The notes under the pieces were generated by a model. It was not told the origin of the DNA. It did not search any database and worked only from the letters and a program-made list of their open reading frames with translations. Positions 24,151-37,600 of a stretch of 64,000 nucleotides of DNA are shown in pieces. A program made the translations under genes and the position numbers. The stretch is from Prinsepia uniflora. Its lineage: Eukaryota; Streptophyta; Magnoliopsida; Rosales; Rosaceae. Where the stretch lies: positions 40,202,271 through 40,266,270 of the forward strand of contig CM064874.1 of the NCBI GenBank assembly GCA_032719365.1, in the 5' to 3' direction. Positions within the stretch are counted from its first letter, which is position 1. Each line of letters begins with the position of its first letter.

Positions 24151-25959
24151 GGTAGGGGTGCTACTAGTGATGACAATGTCGTCCACATAAAGAAAGAGGT
24201 AGATGGTGTGGATACCTCAAAAGAAAACGAAGAGAGAGCTGTCAGCGAGGCTTTGTTGGAATCCAGAAACAAGTAAGAAAGATCTGATACGTGAGAACCA
24301 GGCGCGGATGGTTTTCTTGAGACTGTACAACGCCTTATGGAGCTTGCAAACTTGGGAAGGGCGCTCTGGATCAACGAACCCTAGAGGCTGGTTCATGTAG
24401 ACATCTTCTTGGACAATGTCGTGAAGGAATGCATTCTTGACGTCAAGTTGGCGAAATGGCCAACGGTGGGAGACGGCGAGATTGAGTATGGTGCATATGG
24501 TGGTGGGCATTACCACTAGACTGAAGGTGTCAGTGTAGTCCAAACCCACTTGTTGGTGGAATCCTTTGGCCACCAGATAGGCTTTGTAGCGTTGAATGGA
24601 GTCGTCAGCTTTGTGCTTGACTCGAAAGATCCATTTTACAGTTGACAGTGTTCTATTGGGGGTTGAAAATGACAAGAGACCATGTTTTGTTCTTGAGGAG
24701 GGCATTAATCTCCTTGGACATAGTAGAATGCCAAGAAGGTTGTTTTGAGGCCTGGGAGTAGCATAAGGGCTTATAGTGAGACATGGTGTGGAGGAGGGCC
24801 TTTCAAATGGGGTATCAGATGGTGTCATCGGTGATGTGTTTGGGTTTGGTGATACCATATCGAAGACGGGTGATCATAGTGTGGGGTGATGCTGTGGTTT
24901 GGGGTCGTGGTGGGGAGTTGTTATGATTAGGGTCGAGCAAAGAGGGAGTGGGTCGGGGCGAATGCGAAGAGAGGTGAGAAGAGTTTGGTGAAGGTGGGGA
25001 AAAGGTGGTGACGAGGGGAGGGGTGGGATGGTTCTGAAGAGGCAAGCGGAGTAATGATGTAAGCATATGCATTTGTTGAGGGGACCAGTAGTGGATCGGT
25101 GGGAGGCGCAGAAGGAGGGCTCAGCAATGGTAGTGGGGAAGGAGTAAAGGGCGTGATGGTCAGAAAGACCTTTGGGTTAGGGGCTAGAACCTGCATATTA
25201 GAAAATGGAAAAACTATTTCATCAAAAACAACATGACGGGAAATATAAACATGACCGGTATAGGTATGGGGATCGAGATAGCGTTATCCTTTGTGATTGG
25301 GACTATAACCGAGGATCGTACATGATAGAGAACGAGGGGAGAGTTTGTGTAGGGTGGAAGAACCTAGATACGGATAACAGAAGCAACCAAACACGTGAAG
25401 ATGGGCGTAGGAGGGAGAGGTTTGATAGAGTTTTAGATGGTGGTGAGTTCTAGTGTAATATGGGAGTGGGTAGAAGATTGATTGTGTGGACTGTAGTGAG
25501 GGCAACATTGACCCAGTAGGAGTTGGGGACACAGGTTGTGTGGAGAAGGGTATGGATCATGTCAGTGATGTGATGATGGTTGCACTCTGCGAGCCCATTT
25601 TGTTGTAGGGTATGAGGGCAGGAGAGACATTGATGGATGCCCAAGGAAGTACAAAAGTGTATAAAATTATGGTTGACGTATTCTGTTCCATCGCTTTATA
25701 GGACTTTAATGGGTGAGTGGAATTGGGTGTGAACCATTACAACAAAGGATTGGAAGTGTTGAAAAACCTCTGATTTGTGTCGCATAAGGTAGACCAAAGA
25801 AAAGCGGGAAAACTCATCAGTAAATAGAACATAATAGAGGAATCCGCTAAGGGAGGGAATGGGGGACTGCCATACGTCTGAGTGAATGATAGTAAAAGTC
25901 GAATGAATTGAGGAAGTTTTATTATTGAATGATAATTTAGTGGATTTTCTTATAGCGCA
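21880..25959 (-). mobile_element. Ty1-copia retrotransposon 1, downstream part (integrase to 3' LTR), rearranged
   Basis: On the minus strand, integrase starts inside its zinc finger at 25959 and includes the HSDVWQ region. A serine/proline-rich linker follows at about 24900-25200. Reverse transcriptase lies at about 24860-24150, with VKWIFRVKHKADDSIQRYKA, LDVKNAFLHD and a YVDD active-site box near 24180. RNase H and a short LTR end near 21890. Frameshifts and stops break the frame repeatedly. The RT/RNase H end is present in three partial tandem copies (see 21880-24150). The upstream part, gag to the integrase finger, is at 41417-42532; the gypsy element between them was inserted later. Confidence 0.9.
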
Positions 25960-26527
25960 TGACACGACCCATCTCAATCCTCACTGGATTAACGCGGGAT
26001 GTGCCATACTCCATCTGACACCCCGTGCTAGACCAGGGATACACCTAAACCCTCACGGGGCTACTAGAGTACGCCAGGATCTATGGCGGCATGTGATGTC
26101 TCGGTCTCTGCTACAGCCTGCATCCGCGATCAACCTGAAAGGTATTAAAACAGTAAAAGCATTGAATGGATGAAAATAAACAACTTATAAAACCATTTCA
26201 CAAAAAGACATTTATAACTTTTTCTAAAAAACATGCATGCATCATAAAACAAGTTATATTAACCATTTTCTGTACATCAAATCATAAGGCTTTCAAATCA
26301 TCACGTAGTGGGAACATTTTCAATCAAAACCATTTCCTTAATAGGGTCTCAGCCCCGAAACCAAAACATGTGGGGTCTTTGCCCAAATCCGTAAAATGCA
26401 GTATAACCAATCCTCGACATCTCATATATCTAATCAATAATGTCACGGTCTCTAAGGCTACGCGTGCCAAGCGAGATCTCAAGTTCGAGTCCTTCCCTCA
26501 GACCCTGTCAGGGTGATACCAAGTATC
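25960..26527 (-). repeat. 3' LTR remnant of the nested gypsy element
   Basis: It matches 32347-32940 base for base in long stretches (for example the TGTGATGTC and GGTGATACCAAGTATC blocks) and then stops at 26527. About 2.3 kb of LTR, including its start and the polypurine junction, has been deleted. Confidence 0.85.
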
Positions 26528-28510
26528 AACTGACGACCCTTCTTAATTGACAACCTGACATCCTGTTCTTTCTGAGAGATCTCAAATCTCAAATCCTCCG
26601 CCTCACTAGACGGTTTGCAGTTAGAGACCGTCGTGTTAATCCAGTACTCACGGCTCCACTGTCACTGTTCGAGTCACCAACACAAACCTCGACTCACTGT
26701 AAAGTCTTACCAGGGCACCTCGTACCAAACCTCGTCTCGCTCAGCGTCCAACGATGTGATCTTGACTATTCTTGAGTCCTAAACTATCGTCTGATACCAA
26801 ACTAACATCTCACTTATCCTGGGTTACACCAGCCACCAACTTACTCAACCTGAATGTATCTAGACCCCATCGAATACTTGCTCCAGCAGGGATAACACAA
26901 CTCAAACTCTAGGGTTCCTCTGGCCAACCACGGCTCTGAGCTCCAGCTCATACAACATTGAACCCTAACAAGATCACTATACTCTAGTGCACAGTACTCG
27001 ATGTTCAGTCCACATTCTCAACAAACCAAAAATATCGGAACTAATCCGATTACCAACACGACCACAACTACTGTCCAACGTGCCCTACTCATAGGTGCAC
27101 ACAACACACAACCACAAGGCACTACTTAGGCCTGCTCAAGAGCTGTACTAATGCACAACGTAGTACGAACCAATAACCACACTAGTCCACGCACCATAAA
27201 AACCTCAGATCTAGTCCGTCCATTACATGGTTACCAACCAATCACGCTTTAATTCTGGAGCCTTTTTTCCTAATCCTATTCTAGACAGATCGTACACTTT
27301 AACTCAGTGTTCCTTCCGAGTTTCCTGGTCACTTGACCAACTCCAGAGATTACCCAGCCAGTTTACTAACAAATCTCATCCCGTGGTTCATTCTAAAGGT
27401 TAACCGACATACGCTACCCAGACGTACTAATCCCAAATCTGTCGGTTACCTGCCTTCACTCAACAACACTCCAATAGGTGCAATAACGAACCTGCCAATA
27501 TCTTACTCAAGGCATCGACTATTCATTTTTTCCTGAATGATACTCAAATTATCGTCTCATTTACCACTAAATAACCTCTACCCAATCATCACTAACACTC
27601 ATCCTATCTGAATGATTCCAATCTCAATCGTCCTAATTGGCCACCGCCAATCCCAAGCTCTCTCTCTCTCTCAATCCTCAAACCGCTCGAGCTTTAACCG
27701 ACTAGACCAACAATTCACCCACAAAATCTTGATCACCGTGATCGTCTCGAATACCACCTGATCCACCTAGGATCCACACTAACTCTCTCGTCCAATGACC
27801 CATAACCAATACGGGTCCACCAGCCTAATGCTCGATCAACACACTAGTGACACCAAGCACCAACCAATAATATATGTTCACAACTATTATCATGATTCTT
27901 CCACGACCAAGTCACTCCTCACTTCAACCTAACCTTGGAAAATGTATACTTCCAAGAGTGATGAGAAGTTCACTGGAGAAGGAAGTATATTTACTAGCAG
28001 TCTGGTCAAAACCAACTCCCGAAGTTCCATAAAAAAGAACATTGGTTCTCCTAACTGTGACACTCCAAGTCAACTGATTCTCAGTGGAATTGGGAATCAA
28101 GTCCTACCACTAGACTCTCAAGTCCTCAACTCACTTGGACATCAATCCATGTGTCTTGGAACCAATCCAACTCAAGGTCAAACCGTTTATGCACATCCAA
28201 TTGGTAGTGATGGAACTACTTAATTCTCACATCCCAACTTTATGGGTTCAACCCCTGCACCCGACACTCGTGCAACCTATCTCACAACCACTAGGGAACC
28301 TGTCACCAAACCAGGTATCCCGTACCTCTGGTAAACCAAGAAAACTCCAACTCACCGAGCCACAAGGGATTGTCTATTCTACTCAACGACAACTATACTC
28401 GTCAAACTGCCACTCAAGTCTTGGAGCTAACAGTAACTCTCGTTTAATCTCCCTAAGTCCACGAATCTCCATGACGTTTCTGCGTTGTCTAGAACCACTC
28501 AGTCACCATT
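26528..28510 (-). other. Non-coding internal region of the nested gypsy element, part 1
   Basis: About 2 kb of composition like the internal region at 8265-9739 (CT-rich on plus). Only short accidental frames occur. No pol motif was found on either strand. Confidence 0.55.
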
Positions 28511-31500
28511 TGTCAGGACTCACCCCTATTTCACCCCGAAAACCGAGGTAAATCCTGCTCCCATCTGACACCCCGACACAAATACAGTCAGGCGTAGGAG
28601 AAATTATTCTACATATCCCGAAGTCAACAGGGTACAGAGCATAATCCCCAAATACACAGGAAATAAAACCGATAAACTAGTTACACGCACGCGGAAAGAT
28701 TGAAACACTTCGGGGTCGCTCTCGTGACTCCTATGCCTCAGACGCTGCCTCGACGCCGGAACCCCGCGCTAGCTCCACAACCTGGAGGGCAGTTAAAAAC
28801 AGAAGGTGTGAGTGGACCATAATAACAGAAAAGTTTCTAAAACCATTTATAAGAAAACCGGGTTTAGCCCTCCGTTTTGAAACCACATGCATAACTCAGT
28901 TATCAAAACAGTTATAAACCAATCACCATAAAAATCATAAGAAACAGAAACACTATAAAACAGTTAGAGAAATCATATCATAAGCATCATAAAAACCGTA
29001 ACGTAAAACATAAAGTTCACCAATCATTTGCCGATCAAACCTGCTGGACCTATCCGAGTCTTTAAACTCCCGAGTCTTTAAACTCAATCCAAGCCTCAAT
29101 AATATCCGACTCTTTAAACTCCCGAGTCTTTAAACTCAACAGGCCTACGGGGGAAATATCAATATATCCGAGTCTTTAAACTCAATCCTGGTCTTTAAAC
29201 CCAATCCGGGCCCGTCCCCCGTCAAATCAATATCCGGGTCTTTAAACCCAATATCCAGATCCAGCAAATCCAATCAAAACCATTTCGAACGCCACATCCA
29301 AACCTGAATCCTAAATCACTGGTCCGATGCCCTTCGGGCATCCCGAACCGTCATTCCGAACCCAAATCCGGAAATCCACTTTCCAATCTTAAAACCAAAT
29401 CTCGATTCTCGAAATCCGATTCCAAAACCGAAAATCATTGATCATCAAATCATGTTCCAAAATCCATTTATAATCATGGAAAATCATTTAACGTTTGAAA
29501 TCCCAAAACTATAGCCTCATATTCAGAAATCACACTTTCTCGTAAAACGTGCCAAATAGTTATTCCTCGAAAACCGTGCAAGTATATAAACCCACATCAT
29601 AAATCCAATAATCATGAAATCACGTATATAAAACAAGTATAGAAAACAGTTATGCATGTTCGAGTTTAAGGAAAGGGTCCACTCACAGTACTGAGCCCTC
29701 AATCGCGTCCCGAACGTCTCATACGTTCCTCAGCTTCCTAGGGAACTCCCGATCCTGCCAACAACCACCAGAGTACGTTACCAACACTTCTACTAAGGTC
29801 CACCTAAATTCCCTCAAAAATCCCCGGGTCCTAAACGTACCGAACTGGAACCCTAAACCTTCACCCTCGCGGAACTACTTCGATTCGACGTCCAATTAAC
29901 CCGAAACCAATTCCAATGGACTCATCACAACTCCTAGACCAAAACCCATGTTGACCATTTTCCCCAGAACCGCCGCACGCGCCTCCACGCGCCGCCCAAA
30001 GTGGCTGCGTGTGGCCCTCACGCGCCATCTACAGTACATCTTCAACCTCGAGCAGACCCGGTTCAGCACAGTGTCTGCAACTTGAACCGGCGTCTACGGT
30101 TCTCCGCCGTACCTGCACCAAATCAACTCCTCTCTTCACCCACTGCTTCGTCCCGTCCTAAGGAACTCATCCCCCTCACTCCCATACCTCGACACTGCCT
30201 AAAACCTGTCAACTCTAGTTCAAACAAAACCCGTACCAGTCCCCTGTTTCCTTCTCCGACCACCCAGGTCTTCCCCCGTCACGGTGTCGACCCTAAACTC
30301 TTCCTAGGACCTCACTGAGTCACACCCAACTCACAGAAACCCTCGACTCACGCCCTAAGTCCACGACTCTTGGTTTGAAACAAAACGAAAAAAACAGAGA
30401 ACGGTGGGTACTCTCCGTCGTTCTGGACTCCGCCGTGCACTCCTCAGTCACGGAAACCACCGTAGACGATTCCTAGGATCTCATTGATCCTCATCCAAGT
30501 CACCAAAACTCTCGACTCAACCCTTAAAGCTACGACTTTCGATTTGAAAATCGACGGTAAAACAGAGCATATACACAGGGAGAAGGAATTAACTGCCGTC
30601 GAGCGCCGCCGTGCTCACCGCCGCACTCCCTAAAGTCCCATGAATCGTCCTTGTTCCCAGTCGAGTCCAATTACACCACTCACGGCCACACCACCACCAT
30701 AATCTCCCACTTCTTCTCTATTTGCCCTGATTTTTCCGTGGCTCACCTCTCACCCACGCACAACCACAGCACCACCAAACCTCCTCCCTGTCTCCTTTTC
30801 ACTTCTCCGATCACTCCTCACTCACTAATTCACACAACACACACAACACCACCGCCCAACTCTCTCAATTCCCCCCCTCTGTTTCTCTCTGGATCGACGA
30901 AGAACACACACATACGGGCACCCCAAATAATTGGGACCGTGCACACGCCTAGAAGCCACTAGGCCCTTGCCACGCGTCACAATCCTTTCCTCTCCCTCAC
31001 ATCTGTCTCAATCTCAGCCTTCCATTTTCCCTCTCTGTTGCACAAATCCCAAGGTGCAAAAAGACTAAAATGCCCTTCCAGGAACCTCAAAATTACAACT
31101 TTGCCACTACCTTTCTAGACCCGTATCTCTCACCTCGTAAGTCCGATGAATACGTGCCGCCTGTCATCGAACTCAAGACAACGAGATCTATCTAACCATC
31201 CTAGGTCAACACAAAAAAAACCCGTTCAAACGAAAAGTCAATTTTCCCCCCTTAATTTAGTCAAATTACGTTTATGCCCTCAACCTTCCGAACATCATAA
31301 CTTCCTCCTCGGATGTCGGAATCGGGTGTGCCACCTGCCTACGGGTTCGTGACGTCCTACCTACGTCCTGGTCACTGGTCAATACCCAATTGACCACCCG
31401 AACTAAAAGTCAACTTTTTGCCCAAACTAGGGGCAAAATCGTCATTCTAAGCTAATGACCTTATCGGGACCAACTAACCCCCGATTAAGCTCACTAATCC

Positions 31501-31547
31501 CTACTTAATCACGGTCTTAACCCTAATCTCTGGGACGGGTCGTTACA
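28511..31547 (-). mobile_element. Solo gypsy LTR with exact TSD CCATT
   Basis: The minus strand starts TGTAACGACCCGTCCC and ends GAGTCCTGACA. CCATT flanks both sides (28506-28510 and 31548-31552). It is 3037 bp long and is a relative of the LTRs at 1857 and 13182, sharing the GGATTTACCTCGG-like tail. Inside are module boundaries GGTGTGAGTGGACC (28805) and GGTCCACTCACAG (29676), a hairpin array at about 29058-29250, and the GC block at about 29970-30035. Confidence 0.95.
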
Positions 31548-32332
31548 CCATTGGGATTCTATCTAACTCATCTCTACTTGACATGTCAAAACTGTCACTC
31601 GAGTCACACTCTCAAGACCCAACACAAACCGACGAATCCTCATCATCTAGTTAGCACTGAACATGAGCACACCACGACCAAGTCGCAAACCTTTGTTCGT
31701 ACCGAGCTAACAACCAATCTCTTGCTCATGTCGGAGGAACTCTACCTTCTTCGTAACTCAACAAAATTGGGCGAAAACTACTTAGGAATGTTCCTCGAAC
31801 GTCGGCCAACGCTCAACAGTCTTAACCACAACCCTCGATAGCAATGTCTACCACAACTCTCGTGCAGATCCAACCAAGAAACACTACGCTATTAAGACTC
31901 CGTACTGAGGCGGGAAACTCCCCGCCTGCACCAACTGCCCTATAATAACCGAACCTTGTCCTCAGAGTGTAGCTCAACATCCAAACCGCCTATAGCGTCT
32001 GTACGTTCTCTGCCCAAAGTGTAAAATCCATCGAGCAGCCCATTCCGGGATCCGACATATCATCTCATGATTGTACTTGTGGATCGGATCTCACTAGTTG
32101 ACTCTAATTCCAGACCAACCATCGGTCATCACCCAGAAAAGTTGTCATATCCAGCCCTCTTCAGGGTCTAATCTCAATGAATCACGACATACCGTGGCAA
32201 ACGTAACCTAACCGATGTTTGTTTCCACTAAACGCTCTTACTCTTACCTTAACTATCAGTTTGATGATCAGCTGTTTCCTCGTAGAGACATCACATCCGG
32301 CACATGCGTATCACTTCAAGAGCAACCCAGTA
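31548..32332 (-). other. Non-coding internal region of the nested gypsy element, part 2
   Basis: The stretch lies between the solo LTR and the primer binding site, where gag would start. No frame of interest is seen. Confidence 0.55.
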
Positions 32333-32343
32333 CTCTGATACCA
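32333..32343 (-). other. Primer binding site of the nested gypsy element
   Basis: The minus strand reads TGGTATCAGAG, three bases from the LTR end. The spacing and sequence are the same as at 9740-9751. Confidence 0.88.
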
Positions 32344-32346
32344 TGC

Positions 32347-34618
32347 TTACACGACCCATCCCAATCCTCCCTGGATTAACGTGGGATATGTCATCCTCCC
32401 ATCCGACACCCCGTGCTAGACCAGGGATACACCTTAACCCACTCGAGGCTACCATAGTACGCTAGGATCTGTGACGACATGTGATGTCTGGATCTCTACT
32501 ACGGCCCGCATCCGCGATCAACCTAAAGGGTATTAAAATAGTAAAAGCTGTGAATAGAAGAAAACAAATAGTTTATAAAACCATTTCACGAAAAGAAAAA
32601 AAACACATTTATACCCTTCACTAAAAAGCATGCATGCATTAGAAAACAAGTTATAACAACCATTTTTCTGTAAATCAAATCATAAGGCTTTCAAATCATC
32701 ACGCAGTGAAAACATTTTCAATCAAAGAAATTTCCTTAATAGGGTCTCAACCCCAAGACCAAAACATGTGGGGTCCCTACCCAAATCTGTAAAATACATT
32801 ATAACCAATCCTTGACATCCCAGATGTTTAACATCCTAGATGTCTAATCAATAATGTCACGGTCTCTAACGCTACGAGTGCCACTGAGAGTCTCAAGTCC
32901 GAGTCCTTCACTCAGACCATGTCTGGGGTGATACCAAGTATCTAGCAATCCTGATCCTGAGCCTCTCCTCGTCGGAGCAGCCCCTCTCAGGCAATGCTCG
33001 CACTCCTAGTCCTGTGCCTCTCCTCGGAGCAGCCTATCCCAAGCAGTGCACTACGACTACTTCCGGATACTACGAGACGTCTAGAGGAGACAATCCACTC
33101 ATAAGGATGGTATATAAAACCGTAATCAAAACTAGTGGGAAACCATTGTAAAAAAATTTATACCTCGAATCAAGTTTAAACATCTCAACAGGGTCTCAGT
33201 CTAAGATATAGCTTCCACAAACTGTTTCCACAAAATCAGGATTCCCCGAATCTGATCCAATCCAAATCTCATTGGGACTCAGCCCAAAATCATCTCAATT
33301 GGGTCTCAAACCAAAAATCTCATTTCATAAACCAGAACTGGGACTCAAGCCCAATATCATAAACCAATTAGGCCTCAAGCCCGATATCATAAACTAATTG
33401 GGCCTCAAGCTCGATATCATAAACCAATTGTGCCTCAAGCCCGATATCATATTTCCAATTCCGAAATCATTTCATTGTTTAAATCATTTGAAACCATATG
33501 CACGTATAAAAACCTAGCCTAAGCCCAAGGTACATCATAAAGCATAAATCTAGACATACGTGCAATACCACATTTCCACAAAAATGCTAAAACGTCTCAA
33601 TCATATATATATATATATAAACCATATTCACTCAAGGAATCTCAAATCATGTTCATAAAAAATATAAAACAGTTATGCATGCATCATATTTAGAAATCAA
33701 GTGTCCACTCACTGACCGTCCAAGCTGCGTGCTACAAATTGCGCCGTAAGCCACTCCAGGCTAATCCAAACTCTCCGGGTCGTCTGGACCTTTCCAAAAT
33801 ACACTCAAAGGTCACTACCAACCTATACAAGTCCTAATTAAAAACCTCCAAAACTCCCAGAAAATTCAACGTGTCCCGAGCTCCCATCCCTAGGCTAAAA
33901 ACCTCAATTTGACCTACTAAACGATCTCTAATCGACCTGAAACCACCACCATTGAATTCAGAACGTTGAAAGCTTTCGAATGGGACCAATCTCACCTCAA
34001 AATTCTTGCCCACGCGCCCCCATACGAGGGTCAAATTTCCCAGTCAACTCTGGTCAAAAGTTAATGCTGACGTCATGGTCAACGGTCAAAGTCAACGACT
34101 AACGTCATGTTGATGTCAACCTATCAGGTCTAACACGTGTTAGCCCTTAATTGGTCCACTTGTCCTACCACGTGTCCAATGACACCTCTGACAGTTTGCC
34201 ACATGGCACTACCCGATTGGTCCATGTGGTCTGAAATTTTAGTGCTAACTGTACCTGATAACTGCCACGTGGCAACACCCCATTGGCCACGTGTCCTGAC
34301 ACCCTCACAGATAATGACATCACTTTCTAACGTCATCATCAGCTACCTCTCGACGGGTTGACCCGGTTCCTTGTAACGGGTCAACCAGACACGGGACTCG
34401 ACCCAGTCATAACTCGGCCAAAACTCAACCATTTTTTACCGTTCTTGTCCCTATCGACTCGTCTTGATCCCTAGAAGATTTCTATGACCTCAAAAATATG
34501 AGAGGAGGCCTAGAAACTACTTTCTAAATGTTGAAAAGTGACGACCACCTGCAACCTTGCTTTCCCATCGATTCCAGCTACCTCAGACCTTCCTTTTGGT
34601 CTCTGTGAGATCGTATAA
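32347..34618 (-). repeat. 5' LTR of the nested gypsy element, downstream segment
   Basis: The terminal TGACACGACCC is changed here to TTACACGACCC. A hairpin array (GGGCCTCAAGCCC type) is at 33184-33450 and the module boundary GTCCACTCAC at 33703-33712. A region rich in CACGTGKC words (34130-34300) matches 43490-43650 of another LTR in the opposite orientation. The LTR resumes at 40735 after the inserted LTR. Confidence 0.85.
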
Positions 34619-37600
34619 TGACATGACCCGTCCCAATCCCCCTGAATTATCGTGGGACATGCGTGCTCCCGTCTGACACCGCGTGTCAGACCACGGATAA
34701 TCTCGTCACCTCTCGGGGTCCATCAGAGTACATCAGGATCAGTGGCAGCATGTGATGTCTCGATCTCTACTACAGCCCGCATCCGCTACCAACATGAAGG
34801 GTACTAAAAACATCAAAGCTGTGAGTGGACAAAATAATTGACTTTATTTTTTTAAAAAAATTTCAACAGAAGTCCTTTATGGAAAAGACCCGTCCTAGAA
34901 ACCAGGATTAGATTAGTGAGGAATGACGGGTTAATGTGATTAATCGGTGATTCGTTGGGTACTTTCGGACGGACGGTACAAAATGACGATTTTACCCTTG
35001 GAATGGGCAAAACATTGACTTTTCGTTCAAGCAGTTAAATGGACTTTGACCGATGACTGTGGCGTAGTTCCGAACGTCACGAGTTCATAGACAGGTGGCA
35101 CGTTTGATTCCGACATTCAAGGAAAAAATTATGATGTTCGGAAGGTCGAGGATATTTTGGTAATTTTGGTTGAAAAAAGGCAAACTGTTGACTTTTCATA
35201 CAACATGGACTTGTCACGTATTTCTAGGACCATTAGGTAGGTCTCGATGCCCTGAGTATAACGACAGGCGGCACGCTATCATCGGACGTCGGACGGTTTC
35301 ATTATGAGGCTACCTACATAAAGGACAAAATGGTAATTTGTCAATTAGGGGTATTTTGGTCATTTACTGCATTGGGATCTGTGCCCAGTTAGAATTGGAC
35401 ACTTGGTTGTCCTTGGGAAGTGTGCCCATAGAAAATTGGACACCTGGCCCAATCTGGAGGCTTGTGGAACCCTCCATGCCGCTTCACTTTTGTTTTAAAA
35501 TTGGTTACACGGGGTTATGGGCTTAAGCTGAGAAAAACAGAGAAAGACTGGGAGGTGATGAGTGAGAGTTCGTGAATCCCTTTCGCTCAAACACTGACCT
35601 GTGACAAGTGGATATGAGTGAAGGATGAGGTGGTTACTGTGGTGTTGCTGCCACAACGGCTGCCGTGGACGGTAGCCTTGAACCCGTTAGACTAAATAAA
35701 GGCTACGGGGAAAATCAGACTAGACAAGCCTCTAAACCCTGTCTTTGGCTCCTGTTTTGTGAAGAAAATGTGAAGATGGAGTGGTTTGGATGGTGATGAA
35801 AGTCACGACGGTCCACAGCGGCGTGAGGAGAGGTATGAAACACTATGAAACCGTGAAGTCCCCTATTTGAGCTTGAAAATGGTAATGGTCGATTGAAGGG
35901 CTGATGATCGATTTGACTTACGGGGTGATGTGTCTAGGGTTGTAAGGAAGTGTTGGAGCCTGTTTTTGAGACCTGAGACGAATGGTATGTAGGATTTCCA
36001 TGAAATCTTCTTGTAAGGTCAAAAATGGCAAACTTAGTTGTAAACAGTTTTGATCGAATTGGTTGCTTTGGTACACTTCTGAAGGTGGTTGTGAAGCTTT
36101 TGAACTCAAAATGGAGACCCATGGTGGCTGGGGACCTGGCAACTTGACAGTGGTACAAGTGGTGGTTTTTACTCGATTGGGAAGGTATTGTCTCATGCCC
36201 AAATTGATGTTTTGATACTGTAGATTAATAGAAAACACTTAGAGGAAGCTATAGGATTGAACATGATTGAAAATGGAAAAAAAATGGACAATTTAGAGGG
36301 TTAAACCAGCCACGCTGGTTCGGGCTGGACCGGACCAGTCTGGATCGAGTTTACCCGAGGAAAAAGATGATTGGGTACAGGCGCGTGGCTCCCACATGCA
36401 ACCCCTTTGGGCGGTGCTTGAGGGCGCTTGGGGCCTAGTCTAGGGAAGTTTTCGATGCAACTTTTAATGTATACGATGTACCGAACATTTTGGCACTGGT
36501 TTCGAGTCTATTGGACATCGTTCGATATGTTTCGGGATGTCCGAAGGATTTAGGGCTCGTTTAAAAACAGTTAAAAATTCGGAAAAATTACGAGGCTTAA
36601 GTATAAACATTGTGAAGTAGTTAGTGACCTTATTATGGGATTTGGACAGGTTCCGGAAAGCTAGTGATAGTGGATTAGCCCGGAAAGCGTAATTGCATAC
36701 GTATCGAGGCGGCGACGCTAATGGTCTGTGAGTGGACTTTTTTTCTAAATTATGATGCATGCATAAATGTTTTATATGTTTTCTACTTTTTATCTCTATG
36801 TTGTGATATGATATTGGTGAACTACGGTTTTGCGCATATTTCAAGATATTTACGTGATTGCACGTTTTACGAGATTATGGTTTTATGCTATGATTTGATC
36901 TTGATTTCGATGATTTGATTTTGGGATTTGAATTATGATTTGATTTCAAGTATTTATAAATGCCTTTTGTAAAATGATTTGGGCTTGAGGCCCAGTTCAT
37001 AAAAGGGATTTCGATAAACGTGATTACGGGTTTTGGAACTGGATTTCGGAAATGATGATTCGGGATTTGGTTTTGAAACTTGAAAGTGGATTTCTGGATT
37101 TGGGTTCGGAATGTTGGTTCCATAAGCTAGCTTACGAAATGATGATTTCGGATTCGGATTTGGAAATGGATTATGGATGTGATTTCCATATTAGAATTCT
37201 GGATTTGGATTCGGAATGATGATTTCGGATTCGGCTTGGGATTCAAAATGGTGATTTCGAATTTGGATTTGGACATGGATTTGGAAATGGTGTTGAAATG
37301 GTTTTGGATTGGATTTGGTGGATCTAGTTATTGGGTTTAAAGACCTGGATATGATTGTGACGGGGGCGGGCCCGGATTGGGTTTAAAGACCCAGATGGAG
37401 TTTAAAGACTCGGGAGTTTAAAGACTCGGATATTGTGATTTCCCCCGTAGGCCTATTGAGTTTAAAGACTTGGGAGTTTAAAGACTCGGATTATATTGAG
37501 GCCTGGATTGATTTTAAAGACTCGAATTGATATTAAGTTTAAAGACTCAGATAGATCCAGCAAGTTCGATTAAGTTGAAATGGATTTCAAATATGTTTGG

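Noticed and set aside
24927..25196. Pro/Ser-rich frame on the minus strand as a separate gene
   Set aside because: It is the integrase-reverse transcriptase linker of copia 1, which is normally Ser/Pro-rich.
30001..30962. Two open frames of about 100 codons, Pro/Ser/Thr/His-rich
   Set aside because: They lie inside a solo LTR, in CT-rich sequence that rarely makes stops in that phase. No start context or domain.
36464..36844. 126-codon minus-strand frame
   Set aside because: It is antisense within the plus-oriented solo LTR at 34881-38138, with no homology to known proteins.
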